A stretch of 64,000 nucleotides of DNA from Microbacteriaceae bacterium PS02344 (lineage in GTDB: Bacteria > Actinomycetota > Actinomycetes > Actinomycetales > Microbacteriaceae): NCBI GenBank assembly GCA_029959905.1, contig JASCNZ010000002.1:62001-126000 (forward strand), in the 5' to 3' direction. The notes beneath the pieces were generated by a model. The model did no database searches. It was given only the letters and a program-made list of their open reading frames with translations, and was not told where the DNA came from. How positions within the stretch are numbered: position 1 is the stretch's first letter; each line of letters opens with the position of its first letter. The translations under genes and the position numbers were made by a program. Positions 54,577 to 63,567 of the stretch are shown piece by piece.

Positions 54577-55211
54577 GCGGTGACTCCTGCGTATTCGGTG
54601 GTGAACGCCTCGATGATCGAGGCGCAGATGTCGCGGGGCGAGACGTCGGCGCCGACGATCTCGCTGACGGTCGTGACGCCGGCATCCGTGATGCCGCACG
54701 GGATGATGCCCCGGAATCCGGCGAGCGAGTTGTCGCAGTTCAGGGCGAACCCGTGCATGGTGACGCCCTGCTGCACGCGTACGCCGATCGCGGCGACCTT
54801 GTCCTCCGAGAGAGGCCGACGCACCCAGACGCCGCTGCGTCCGTCGACCTGGTAGCCCTCGACGCCCCACGGGCGCAGCACGTCGATGAGGAGTCGTTCG
54901 AGTCGCCGCACGTGGGCGACGACGTCCATCGGCTCGGGGAGTCGCACGATCGGGTAGCCGACCAGCTGGCCGGGCCCGTGCCAGGTGATCTTGCCACCGC
55001 GATCCACGTCGATGACAGGGGTGCCGTCGGTGGGCCGTTCGTGGGGTTCGGTGCGCTTACCGGCCGTGTACACGGCTTGATGCTCGAGAAGTACGAGGGT
55101 GTCGGGGCGCGTGCCGTCGACGATGTCGGCGTGCAGCCGACGCTGCAGTGCCCACCCGTCCGCGTACGGTACGAACTCGGGGGAGAGCCCCGCCGTGATG
55201 ATGTCGAGCAT
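54573..55211 (-). CDS. lipB: Lipoyl(octanoyl) transferase
   Basis: 212 residues. It moves octanoate from acyl carrier protein to lipoyl domains. The family block [17 protein letters not shown] (about 74), catalytic Lys in [11 protein letters not shown] (about 135) and catalytic Cys in [10 protein letters not shown] (about 168) are present. ATG 55211 is chosen for the near-perfect SD (AGGAGG at 5 nt); a longer frame exists but is not family-like. It is coupled to lipA by a 4-nt overlap. Confidence 0.96.
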   Translation of the reverse strand: MLDIITAGLSPEFVPYADGWALQRRLHADIVDGTRPDTLVLLEHQAVYTAGKRTEPHERPTDGTPVIDVDRGGKITWHGPGQLVGYPIVRLPEPMDVVAHVRRLERLLIDVLRPWGVEGYQVDGRSGVWVRRPLSEDKVAAIGVRVQQGVTMHGFALNCDNSLAGFRGIIPCGITDAGVTTVSEIVGADVSPRDICASIIEAFTTEYAGVTA

Positions 55212-55303
55212 CCGTCCTCCTGGCGCGCATTTATGGAGCGCGTCCAACAATACGCCTGCGCCGGGCGTTTCGGCGCACCGGCCCGGCGCGGTACCGTGAG
55301 GGG

Positions 55304-55915
55304 ATGACCACCCCGGGCCGTGCAGGACGACCTCGCGCGTCGTCGCGCGAGACCCTCGCCGAGGCCGCCTGCGAGCTGTTCCTGGAGCGCGGCTACGCCG
55401 CGACGTCCGTCGCGGACATCACGCAGCGCGCCGGGGTGAGCCGATCCAGTTTCTTCAACTACTTCTCGTCGAAGAGCGATGTGCTGTGGTCGGGGCTCGA
55501 TGCTCGCATCGCAGGCGCTGTCGACGCGCTCGCGAACGTCCGTGCCATCGATGCGGGCGACGCGGTGCGGAGCATCCTCCTCGGCGTGGTCGATGGATTC
55601 GAACCCGATCCGCTCGCGCTCGCGCTGCGCAACGCCGCCGCGATGGGGGTCGAGGACGAGCTGGAACGCGAGACGGGCCTGCGGCTCGCCCGCCTGTCGG
55701 CTGCCGTCGCCGGCGCGGCGCGGACCTCGGGTGTCGACGTCGTCCGCGCCGACATCGTCGGTGCCGCCTATGCCACGGCGGTGCTCACGGCACTTCGCGT
55801 CTGGGCCGAGCAGGGCGCCGGCCGCGGTTCCCCCCGCGCGGTGCTCGCCGATGCCTTCGCCGTGATCCACGATCTGCCCTGGCGGGCGGCGGACGAGGAC
55901 GCCGTCCTCGCGTAG
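55304..55915 (+). CDS. TetR-family transcriptional regulator
   Basis: 203 residues. HTH about 15-60: ETLAEAACELFLERGYAATSVADITQRAGVSRSSFFNYFSSKSDV. The ligand domain is Ala-rich and helical. ATG 55304 has a -10 (TACCGT, 55292-55297) 6 nt upstream, so it is probably leaderless. It is divergent from lipB and lies 12 nt before ffh, whose -10 overlaps its stop codon. Its target is unclear; the intergenic TGGA-N5-TCCA (55234-55246) is a weak operator candidate. Confidence 0.87.
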   Translation: MTTPGRAGRPRASSRETLAEAACELFLERGYAATSVADITQRAGVSRSSFFNYFSSKSDVLWSGLDARIAGAVDALANVRAIDAGDAVRSILLGVVDGFEPDPLALALRNAAAMGVEDELERETGLRLARLSAAVAGAARTSGVDVVRADIVGAAYATAVLTALRVWAEQGAGRGSPRAVLADAFAVIHDLPWRAADEDAVLA

Positions 55916-55927
55916 AATCGGAGCACC

Positions 55928-57484
55928 ATGGCTACCTTTGGCACGCTCTCCGATCGGCTCACCGAGACCTTCCGCAATCTGCGCACGAAGGGAAAGCTCA
56001 CCGCCAGCGACGTCGACGGCACCGTCCGCGAGATCCGTCGGGCGCTGCTCGACGCCGACGTGGCGCTGCCGGTCGTCAAGGACTTCACCGCCAAGGTGCG
56101 CGAGCGCGCGCTCGGCGATGAGGTCAACAAGGCTCTGAACCCCGCGCAGCAGGTCGTTCAGATCGTCAACGAGGAACTCGTCCAGATCCTCGGTGGCGAG
56201 CAGCGCCGCCTGCAGTTCGCCAAGACCGCGCCGACCGTCATCATGCTCGCCGGTCTCCAGGGCTCGGGAAAGACCACCTTCGCCGGCAAGCTGGCGAGGC
56301 AGCTCGAGAACGACGGGCACACGCCGTTGCTCGTCGCGGCCGACCTGCAGCGCCCCAACGCCGTGAACCAGCTGCAGGTGGTGGCCGAGCAGGCGGGCGC
56401 GACGATCTTCGCTCCCGAGCCCGGCAACGGCGTCGGCGACCCGGTCAAGGTCTCTCGCGACGGCGTCGAGCACGCACGGCGCCAGCAGCACGACGTGGTG
56501 ATCATCGACACCGCCGGTCGGCTCGGTGTCGATGCCGAACTCATGAAGCAGGCGGCGGACATTCGCAAGGCCGTGCAGCCCGATGAGGTGCTGTTCGTCA
56601 TCGACGCGATGATCGGTCAGGATGCGGTCAACACCGCGAAGGCCTTCCAGGAGGGCGTCGACTTCACCGGGGTCGTCCTGTCGAAGCTCGACGGTGACGC
56701 CCGCGGTGGTGCAGCCCTCTCGGTCGCCTCGGTCACCGGCCGCCCGATCATCTTCGCCTCGACCGGTGAGCGTCTCGAAGACCTCGAGCCGTTCCACCCC
56801 GACCGCATGGCGAGCCGCATCCTCGACCTCGGTGACATCCTCACCCTCATCGAACAGGCTCAGCAGGCCTTCGACGAGGAAGAGGCGATGAAGGTCGCCG
56901 AGAAGATCGCGACCGAGCAGTTCACCCTCGAAGACTTCCTCGAGCAGCTCCAGCAGATGAAGAAGATGGGCTCGATGAAGAAGATGCTGGGCATGCTGCC
57001 CGGCATGGGCCAGATGAAGCAGCAGCTCGAGGACTTCGACGAGCGTGAGATCGACCGCACGGAGGCGATCATTCGTTCGATGACGCCGGGCGAGCGTCGC
57101 AATCCCAAGGTTCTCAACGGCTCGCGCCGTCTGCGTATCGCGCGGGGTTCGGGCATGACGGTGACCGACGTGAATCAGCTCGTCGCACGCTTCGAACAGG
57201 CGGCGAAGATGATGAAGACCGTCGCTCGCGGAGGCACCCCGAACATCCCCGGTATGGGACCGGTGCCGGGAATGGGGCGTCCGGGAGCATCGACCAAGCG
57301 CGGCAAGAAGGGCAAGTCGTCCGGCTCGCGCTCGCGCTCTGGCAACCCCGCGAAGCGTGCGGCGGAGAACGCGGGCCTCACGGCCGCGACTCCCGGGACG
57401 GGCTCGGGCTTCGGGTTGGGCGGAGCGCAGGCTCCGAGCGAGGCCGACCTCGCCGAGATCCAGAAGCTGTTCGGGAAGAACTGA
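55928..57484 (+). CDS. ffh: Signal recognition particle protein Ffh
   Basis: 518 residues. N domain (about 1-85), GTPase domain with GLQGSGKTT (109-117), DTAGRLGVD and SKLDGDARGG, then a Met-rich M domain (about 315-430; LEQLQQMKKMGSMKKMLGMLPGMGQM) that binds 4.5S RNA and signal peptides. A C-terminal tail (about 440-518) is basic and Gly-rich. ATG 55928 follows a -10 (TAGAAT, 55913-55918) by 9 nt. It partners with FtsY. Its last 107 nt overlap the antisense end of the EamA gene. Confidence 0.96.
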   Translation: MATFGTLSDRLTETFRNLRTKGKLTASDVDGTVREIRRALLDADVALPVVKDFTAKVRERALGDEVNKALNPAQQVVQIVNEELVQILGGEQRRLQFAKTAPTVIMLAGLQGSGKTTFAGKLARQLENDGHTPLLVAADLQRPNAVNQLQVVAEQAGATIFAPEPGNGVGDPVKVSRDGVEHARRQQHDVVIIDTAGRLGVDAELMKQAADIRKAVQPDEVLFVIDAMIGQDAVNTAKAFQEGVDFTGVVLSKLDGDARGGAALSVASVTGRPIIFASTGERLEDLEPFHPDRMASRILDLGDILTLIEQAQQAFDEEEAMKVAEKIATEQFTLEDFLEQLQQMKKMGSMKKMLGMLPGMGQMKQQLEDFDEREIDRTEAIIRSMTPGERRNPKVLNGSRRLRIARGSGMTVTDVNQLVARFEQAAKMMKTVARGGTPNIPGMGPVPGMGRPGASTKRGKKGKSSGSRSRSGNPAKRAAENAGLTAATPGTGSGFGLGGAQAPSEADLAEIQKLFGKN

Positions 57485-58343
57485 TCCGACGCGGGCGTGC
57501 GAGCAGCTGCCCGGCGATCAGCGCGGTGAGGACGATGGCGACGCCGACCCCCTGAGTCGCGCTGAACGACTCGCGCGCGACGGCCACGCCCAGCACCGTG
57601 GCCACGACCGGTGAGAGCAGCGCGAGCAGTCCGGGGGCGAGCACCGGCAGCACCTGCACGCCCCGGAACCAGAGCGTGTAGGCGACAAGTCCTCCCGCGC
57701 TCGCCAACCAGGCGTATCCGAGGACCGCTACGCCGTCGATCGTCGGAGGCGCGCTCTCGACGACGATGGCGGGAATCACCAGCACCAGACCCCCGGCCGT
57801 GAGCTGCCATCCCGCGTAGGCGACGGGTCCCACGTCCGTCGGGCGACCCCAACGCTTCGTCAGCACCATGCCGAGGCCGGTGGCGGCGACCCCGCCGATC
57901 GCAGCGAGAACTCCCCACCCGTCCAATCGCGCGTCCGGTCCGAGCACGATGAGCGCAACGCCGAGGCTGCCGGCCGCCGCCGCGGTGGCGCCGAGCGGCT
58001 GAATGCGCTCCCGCAGCACGAGCGCCCCCAGGATCAGCACGATCAGCGGCTGCGCGCCGGCCACGGCGGCCGCGACGCCTCCCGGCAGTCGCTCAGCGGC
58101 GATGAAGAGCAGGGCGAAGAACACTCCGATGTTCAAGAAACCGAGCACCAGCGCTTTTCCCCACCAGGTGCCGTGAGGAAGACGCCGCGTGACCGCGAGA
58201 GCGATCAGGCCCGCGGGCAGCGATCGCATCAACGCGGCGAAGAGCGGGTGCCCCGGCGGCAGCATCTCGGTCGTGACGAGGTAGGTGGTGCCCCACGCGG
58301 CGGGCGCGAGAGCGGTGAGGAAGAGGGTGGACCACCGGTGCAT
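57378..58343 (-). CDS. EamA/DMT-family exporter
   Basis: 321 residues with ten predicted TM segments in two EamA repeats (about 5-140 and 145-285). The start WSTLFLTALAPAAWGTTYLVTTEMLPPG and the GVAAAVAGAQPLIVLILGALVLRERI block are typical. DMT exporters release amino acids or metabolites. The hydrophobic part ends near residue 284; the remaining Arg/Ser/Pro-rich tail is read antisense through the 3' end of ffh (107-bp tail overlap). It is divergent from a LysR gene, its likely regulator. Confidence 0.85.
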   Translation of the reverse strand: MHRWSTLFLTALAPAAWGTTYLVTTEMLPPGHPLFAALMRSLPAGLIALAVTRRLPHGTWWGKALVLGFLNIGVFFALLFIAAERLPGGVAAAVAGAQPLIVLILGALVLRERIQPLGATAAAAGSLGVALIVLGPDARLDGWGVLAAIGGVAATGLGMVLTKRWGRPTDVGPVAYAGWQLTAGGLVLVIPAIVVESAPPTIDGVAVLGYAWLASAGGLVAYTLWFRGVQVLPVLAPGLLALLSPVVATVLGVAVARESFSATQGVGVAIVLTALIAGQLLARPRRISSSRTASGSRRGRPRSEPALRPTRSPSPSRESRP

Positions 58344-58421
58344 TCACCCAGCGTCCGCCCGACGAGACCATGAGTCCAACACAGAGTTGTCACGGTTTCA
58401 ATGAACAGCGATCATGAGTCT

Positions 58422-59360
58422 ATGGATCTGCAGCAGCTGCGGTACGTCGTCGAGGTGGCGGCGGGGGGGAGCTTCACGCGAGCAGCAGAGCGGTGCTTCG
58501 TCACGCAGTCCGCGCTCAGTCATCAGATCGCCGCTCTCGAACGCGAACTCGGGCACCGGCTGTTCGTCCGCTCGAGCCGTTCCGTGCGCCTCTCCGAGGC
58601 CGGAGAGGCGTTTCTCGAGCACGCCCGCGCGGCGGTGACGTCGGCGGACCGGGCACGGGAGGTCGTCGCGCAGACGGCGGAGGAGCTGACCGGCACCCTG
58701 CGTGTCGGCGTGATCCCGACCGTGACGGCCGTACGCGTCCCCGAACTCGTCGCCGCATACCGACGAGCGCACCCGCGGGTGCGGGTCGAACTCCTCATGG
58801 GCAGTAGCGAGCATCTCGTGAACGAGGTGCGTCGCGGGGCTGTCGACCTCGCATTCCTCGGCGTCCGACCGGGCGACGAACCCCGGGGCGTCGCGCTGGA
58901 GCACCTCGCCGTCGACCGGCACGTCCTGGCGGTGTCACGCCGTCATCGGTTCTCACGCCGCCGCCGGATCAATCTGGCCGACCTCGCCGGAGAGACGTTC
59001 GCGGACTTCCCTGCAGGCAGCTCGGGACGCGCGCAGAGCGATGCCGCCTTCGCGGACGCCGGCGTCGCCCGCGACGTCGCGTTCGAGGTCGGCACGGCAG
59101 ACCTGTTGCTCGGACTCGTGTCGCACGGACTCGCCGTTGCTCTGGTCGACCCCGCGACGGCGGGGGAGTACGCCCCGGACGTGGCCGCGGTGCCGTTGTC
59201 CGACGGTCCGCGACGCATCCAGTACGCCGCCTGGGATGCGCAGGCGCCGCGCCGCGTCACCGCAGCGTTTCTCTCGGTGTGGGGACGCGCATCCGACCCC
59301 GCACGGCACAGGGGCGGACCCGGAGGGAACTCCGGATCCGCCCCTGTCAGCGAGTCGTGA
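58422..59360 (+). CDS. LysR-family transcriptional regulator
   Basis: 312 residues. The HTH (about 1-62) reads MDLQQLRYVVEVAAGGSFTRAAERCFVTQSALSHQIAALERELGHRLF, the canonical LysR start, so ATG 58422 is preferred over ATG 58401. The effector domain spans about 90-295 (GTLRVGVIPTVTAVRVPELVAAYRR). It is divergent from the EamA exporter, which it probably activates with the exported compound as signal. Its last 18 codons are built into a long terminator hairpin shared with glpK. Confidence 0.88.
   Translation: MDLQQLRYVVEVAAGGSFTRAAERCFVTQSALSHQIAALERELGHRLFVRSSRSVRLSEAGEAFLEHARAAVTSADRAREVVAQTAEELTGTLRVGVIPTVTAVRVPELVAAYRRAHPRVRVELLMGSSEHLVNEVRRGAVDLAFLGVRPGDEPRGVALEHLAVDRHVLAVSRRHRFSRRRRINLADLAGETFADFPAGSSGRAQSDAAFADAGVARDVAFEVGTADLLLGLVSHGLAVALVDPATAGEYAPDVAAVPLSDGPRRIQYAAWDAQAPRRVTAAFLSVWGRASDPARHRGGPGGNSGSAPVSES
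59308..59347. terminator. Long bidirectional hairpin inside the lysR 3' end
   Basis: ACAGGGGCGGA plus CCGGAG (59308-59318 and 59320-59325) pair with CTCCGG plus TCCGCCCCTGT (59330-59335 and 59337-59347), one mismatch, GGAA tetraloop: 17 bp. It precedes the lysR stop by 13 nt and can serve the convergent glpK. Confidence 0.75.
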
Positions 59361-60875
59361 TCACTTCACGTCTTCGTCGACCCAGTCCATCGACTTCGTG
59401 ACGGCCTTACGCCACAGACGCAGCTGGCGGTCGCGTTCGGCCTCGTCGAGCGACGGCTCCCAGCGGCGGTCCTCCTGCCAGTTCGACGAGAGGTCGTCGA
59501 GACCGCTCCAGAAACCGACGGCGAGACCCGCGGCGTAGGCGGCGCCCAGTGCGGTCGTCTCGGCCACGACGGGCCGGACGACCGGCACACCGAGGATGTC
59601 GGCCTGGAACTGCATGAGCGCGTCGTTGGCGACCATGCCGCCGTCGACCTTCAGCTCGGAGAGGTCCACGCCCGCGTCGGCGTTGACCGCATCGAGCACG
59701 TCGCGCGTCTGGAAGGCGACCGCCTCCAGCGCGGCGCGCGCGATGTGATTCTTGTTCGCGTAGCGGGTGAGACCAACGATCGCACCGCGGGCGTCCGAGC
59801 GCCAGTAGGGAGCGAACAGCCCCGAGAACGCGGGCACGATGTAGACGCCGCCGTTGTCGTCCACCTTCTCGGCCAGCTGCTCCACCTCGGGAGCGGAGGA
59901 GATGATGCCGAGCTGATCGCGCAGCCACTGGATCAGCGACCCCGTAACGGCGATCGAGCCTTCGAGCGCGTAGTGCGTCGGCTGGTCACCGAGCTTGTAC
60001 CCGACGGTCGTGAGCAGACCGTTCTTCGAGTGGACGATCTCCTCACCGGTGTTGAAGATCAGGAAGCAACCCGTACCGTAGGTGTTCTTGCTCTCGCCGG
60101 TCTGGAAAGCGGCCTGCCCGAAGGTGGCCGCCTGCTGGTCGCCCAGGATGCCGGCGATCGGCGTCTCGCGCAGCAGCGACGAGCTCTCGGCCGCCCCGTA
60201 GACCTCGGAGGAGGAACGGATCTCGGGCATCATCGAGCGCGGCACGCCGAAGACCTCGAGGATGTCGTCGCGCCACTGCAGCGTCTCGAGGTCCATGAAC
60301 AGAGTGCGCGAGGCGTTCGTCACGTCGGTGGCGTGCACGCCGCCCTCGGTACCGCCGGTCAGATTCCAGAGCACCCAGCTGTCGGTCGTACCGAACACGA
60401 GGTCGCCGGCTTCCGCCTTTTCGCGCGCGCCGTCGACGTTCTCCAGGATCCAGGCGACCTTCGTACCCGAGAAGTAGGTCGCGAGCGGAAGACCGACGAT
60501 CGACTTGAAACGGTCGAGTCCGCCGTCGGCCGCGAGGCGGTTGACGATCTCCTGCGTGCGCGTGTCCTGCCAGACGATGGCGTTGTAGACGGGCTTGCCG
60601 GTCGTCTTGTCCCACACCACCGCGGTCTCGCGCTGGTTGGTGATGCCGACGGCGGCGATGTCGTGACGGGTGAGGTCGGCGCGGCTCAGAGCCAGACCGA
60701 TGACCTCCTGCACGTTGCGCCAGATCTCGGTGGCGTCGTGCTCGACCCAGCCGGCCTTCGGCAGGATCTGCTCGTGCTCCTTCTGGCCGGTCGCGATGAT
60801 GCTGCCCTTCTTGTCGAAGATGATCGCGCGACTCGAGGTGGTTCCCTGATCGATGGCGAGGATGTAGTCAGCCAT
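59361..60875 (-). CDS. glpK: Glycerol kinase
   Basis: 504 residues, standard length. It phosphorylates glycerol to sn-glycerol-3-phosphate with ATP. FGGY fold: N-terminal [13 protein letters not shown] (9-21), [24 protein letters not shown], and second-half blocks [36 protein letters not shown] and [24 protein letters not shown] 60875 has AAGGAGA upstream. It is third in glpD-glpF-glpK on the minus strand and stops next to the lysR stop. Confidence 0.97.
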   Translation of the reverse strand: MADYILAIDQGTTSSRAIIFDKKGSIIATGQKEHEQILPKAGWVEHDATEIWRNVQEVIGLALSRADLTRHDIAAVGITNQRETAVVWDKTTGKPVYNAIVWQDTRTQEIVNRLAADGGLDRFKSIVGLPLATYFSGTKVAWILENVDGAREKAEAGDLVFGTTDSWVLWNLTGGTEGGVHATDVTNASRTLFMDLETLQWRDDILEVFGVPRSMMPEIRSSSEVYGAAESSSLLRETPIAGILGDQQAATFGQAAFQTGESKNTYGTGCFLIFNTGEEIVHSKNGLLTTVGYKLGDQPTHYALEGSIAVTGSLIQWLRDQLGIISSAPEVEQLAEKVDDNGGVYIVPAFSGLFAPYWRSDARGAIVGLTRYANKNHIARAALEAVAFQTRDVLDAVNADAGVDLSELKVDGGMVANDALMQFQADILGVPVVRPVVAETTALGAAYAAGLAVGFWSGLDDLSSNWQEDRRWEPSLDEAERDRQLRLWRKAVTKSMDWVDEDVK

Positions 60876-60913
60876 GGTGTGTTCTCCTTCGAATTTTCGC
60901 TGTCAGGACGCGG

Positions 60914-61669
60914 TCAGGCGCCGAGTCCGAGCAGGACCGTCGCTGCCGGAGCAGCGAGGGCACCACCGATGAGCGGGCCGACGACCGGCACCCAGGCGTA
61001 GCCCCAGTCGCTGGAGCCCTTGCCCTTGATGGGGAGGATGGCGTGGGCGATACGCGGGCCGAGGTCACGTGCCGGGTTGATGGCGTAACCGGTGGGGCCA
61101 CCGAGCGACGCACCGATGGCGATCACGACGAAGGCGACGGGGAGGGCGGTGAGCGGGCCGAGGCCCCCGGGCACGCCGATCTCGATGTCGCCGAGGTCGG
61201 CGAAGGCGAAGATCGCGAAAACGAGCACGAACGTGCCGATGATCTCGGTCACGAGGTTCCAGCCGTACGAACGGATGGCCGGGCCGGTCGAGAACACGCC
61301 CAGCTTGTTCGCCGGGTCGGGCTCGTCGTCGAAGTGCTGCTTGTACGCCAGCCAGACCAGGATCGCACCGAGGATCGCACCGAGCAGTTCAGCGCCGGTC
61401 GCGACCAGGAAGCGCGGGAGGTCGATGGTGTCGCGCAGCAGGAGTCCGATACCGACAGCGGGGTTCAGGATCGCACCGGAGTACTGCGAGACGAGGACAC
61501 CCACGAACACCGCGAGTCCCCATCCCCAGTTCACCATCAGGAACCCGCCGCCGAATCCCTTGGTCTTCGCGAGCGCGACGTTGGCGACGACACCTCCACC
61601 CAGGAGGATGAGCATCGCGGTACCGACGAATTCCGAGAGGAAGTAGAGACCGAGATTGACATCAGGCAT
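60914..61669 (-). CDS. glpF: Glycerol uptake facilitator (aquaporin family)
   Basis: 251 residues with six TM helices and two half-helices. The NPA boxes are at 69-71 (SGAILNPAV) and 198-200 (INPARDLGPR); the Asp after the second NPA-Arg is the aquaglyceroporin signature, so it passes glycerol. The extended region between TM4 and TM5 (about 112-130, DDEPDPANKLGVF) is also GlpF-like. It lies 38 nt before glpK, with which it traps glycerol as the phosphate. A hairpin upstream (61691-61716) separates it from glpD. Confidence 0.95.
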   Translation of the reverse strand: MPDVNLGLYFLSEFVGTAMLILLGGGVVANVALAKTKGFGGGFLMVNWGWGLAVFVGVLVSQYSGAILNPAVGIGLLLRDTIDLPRFLVATGAELLGAILGAILVWLAYKQHFDDEPDPANKLGVFSTGPAIRSYGWNLVTEIIGTFVLVFAIFAFADLGDIEIGVPGGLGPLTALPVAFVVIAIGASLGGPTGYAINPARDLGPRIAHAILPIKGKGSSDWGYAWVPVVGPLIGGALAAPAATVLLGLGA

Positions 61670-61690
61670 GTCTTCTTTGACCTTTCTTGC

Positions 61691-61716
61691 GAGCCACGGC
61701 CCCTCTGCCGTGGCTC
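61691..61716 (-). other. Intercistronic stem-loop between glpD and glpF
   Basis: A perfect 10-bp stem (61691-61700 with 61707-61716) closes a 6-nt loop. It could lower or stabilise expression of one side of the operon, or terminate glpD. Confidence 0.55.
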
Positions 61717-61758
61717 CTTATGTGGGGTGCGTCGCGAGGAGGGCGACGATCACTCCCG

Positions 61759-63468
61759 TCAGCCGCGAGCGCGGGACGGGATGTCGAGGCCGTGCCGCTC
61801 GTTCAGCAGCAGGCGGGTCTGTTCGATCTCAGCATCGTGCCGATCGCGGTCCCAGTCCAGCATCGTCGCGAGCGCGTCGGCGATCTCATCGAGCACGGCG
61901 GCATCCGCGTTTCCGGTGAAGGCGATGCTCGTGCGCCGCAGCACGATGTCCTGCAGGCGCGCCACCAGCTCGTTCTGCACCATCCACTCGAGCTCGCGTG
62001 TGGAGAGCTGGCCGCCGGCGAGAGGCGCATCCTCGCCCTGCGAGACGTACGCCCAGACATCCGCGGCGCGGGTGCCATAGCGGGCCAGCAGCTTCTCGGC
62101 CCGGTCGCCGGCGCCGGCGAGGTTCTCCTCGAACCAGATGCGCTTCGCCTTCTCGGTGCGCGGGAAGTCGCGTCCACCGCCGATCGCCCGCCCTGCCGTC
62201 GAGACGGTGCGGGTGCGCTTCAGCAGGTCGAGGACGACGTCCGAGAGCGACTCGCCGAGGGCGCGGAACGTGGTCCACTTGCCTCCGACGAGGCTGACGA
62301 GCGGCACAGCGCCCTTCCGATCGACCTCGATACGGTAATCGCGGGAGACGAAGCCGGGGGCGGTGTCCTCGTGACGCGGCAGAGGCCGGATCCCCGAGAA
62401 ACGGTAGACGATCTGCGAGCGGTCGACCGCGATCTTCGGGAACACGTGGTGGATGAGGTCGAAGAAGTAGTCGACCTCTTCCTCGGTGCACACGGCGATC
62501 TGTGCGGGGTCGGCATCGATGTCGGTGGTGCCGACCAGCACGCGGCCCTTCAGCGGGTAGATCAGGACGATGCGTCCGTCGGAGTGCTCGAAGAAGATCT
62601 CGCGGCCTCGCGTCGCGGCGAGGAGCTCGGGGTGGTCGAGCACGATGTGCGAACCCTTGGTACCGCCCATGTAGCGGGTCTCGGTGCCCAGCGCATCGTT
62701 CGTGAGGTCGGTCCACGGCCCGGAGGTGTTCACCACGACGTCGGCCGTCACGGTGAACTCGGTGCCGCTCTCGCGGTCGCGGAGGACGACCTTCTCACCA
62801 TCGCGCGCGATCGCCTCGACATAGTTGATCGCACGTGCGCCCGGGTGGGCGGCGCGGCCGTCCTGCAGCACGTCGAGGGCCAGACGCTCGGGGTCGTGCA
62901 TCGAGGCGTCGTAGTACGTGGCGGTGTACTTGATATCGGGGTCGAGCGAGGGCAGCTCGGCGAGCGAACGCTTGCGCCCGAGGAAGCGGTGCCGGGGCAC
63001 GCTGCCACCGTCGCGGGAGAAGGTGTCGTAGATCGTGAGGCCGACCTTGATGAGGAACGCACCGCGCTCCTTCGGCTTGCCGCTCTTGTGCGTGAGGAAG
63101 CGCAGGGGTGCGGAGAGGATGCCCGAGAACGTCGAGTAGATCGGGATCGTCGTCTGCAGCGGCTTGACGTAGTGGGGCGCGATGCGCAGCAGCCCGTTGC
63201 GCTCCTCGACCGATTCGCGGACCAGTCGGAACTCGCCGTTCTCGAGGTAGCGGATGCCGCCGTGGATCATGTGGCTCGACGCCGCCGAAGCACCGGAGGC
63301 GAAGTCGCCTCGCTCGACGAGCACCACGTCCACACCCTGCAGGGCGAGGTCGCGGAACGTCGAGATGCCGTTGATGCCACCGCCGATCACCAGCACCGTG
63401 GTGCGGCCCGATTCGCGGATGGAGCGCACGTCGTCGCGCTCCGGAGATGAGTGTGTCGATTCGATCAT
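61759..63468 (-). CDS. glpD: Aerobic glycerol-3-phosphate dehydrogenase
   Basis: 569 residues. A membrane-associated FAD enzyme that oxidises glycerol-3-phosphate to dihydroxyacetone phosphate and reduces quinone. N-terminal FAD motif VIGGGINGISTFRDLALQG (about 26), ASSHMIHGGIRYLENGEFRLV (about 63), GPWTDLTNDA (about 240) and a C-terminal GlpD domain (about 400-520). ATG 63468 (MIESTHSSPERDD) has AAGAGAG upstream; the longer in-frame extension overlaps the divergent regulator and is rejected. It is first in the glp operon. Confidence 0.95.
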   Translation of the reverse strand: MIESTHSSPERDDVRSIRESGRTTVLVIGGGINGISTFRDLALQGVDVVLVERGDFASGASAASSHMIHGGIRYLENGEFRLVRESVEERNGLLRIAPHYVKPLQTTIPIYSTFSGILSAPLRFLTHKSGKPKERGAFLIKVGLTIYDTFSRDGGSVPRHRFLGRKRSLAELPSLDPDIKYTATYYDASMHDPERLALDVLQDGRAAHPGARAINYVEAIARDGEKVVLRDRESGTEFTVTADVVVNTSGPWTDLTNDALGTETRYMGGTKGSHIVLDHPELLAATRGREIFFEHSDGRIVLIYPLKGRVLVGTTDIDADPAQIAVCTEEEVDYFFDLIHHVFPKIAVDRSQIVYRFSGIRPLPRHEDTAPGFVSRDYRIEVDRKGAVPLVSLVGGKWTTFRALGESLSDVVLDLLKRTRTVSTAGRAIGGGRDFPRTEKAKRIWFEENLAGAGDRAEKLLARYGTRAADVWAYVSQGEDAPLAGGQLSTRELEWMVQNELVARLQDIVLRRTSIAFTGNADAAVLDEIADALATMLDWDRDRHDAEIEQTRLLLNERHGLDIPSRARG

Positions 63469-63531
63469 GCCGAACTCTCTTCCTTGCTTGCCACCCAGCG
63501 TGGCCCTCTCGTGGCGCGCGCGCAAGCCCAC

Positions 63532-63545
63532 TGCACATATGTGCA
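63532..63545. promoter_or_regulatory. Perfect 14-bp palindrome TGCACATATGTGCA, candidate glp operator
   Basis: It lies in the 99-bp gap between glpD and the divergent SorC-type gene, 22 nt before the latter's ATG and 63 nt upstream of glpD. Binding by that regulator is inferred. Confidence 0.65.
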
Positions 63546-63567
63546 AGGATCGGGGGAGGAGGCGATC

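Noticed and set aside
54740..56797. 685-codon minus-strand frame spanning lipB, tetR and ffh
   Set aside because: It crosses three well-supported genes and has no family similarity.
58344..58421. CATGAGTC direct repeats between the EamA and LysR genes
   Set aside because: Two 8-mers about 45 bp apart could be chance and do not show a clear T-N11-A dyad, so no operator is called.
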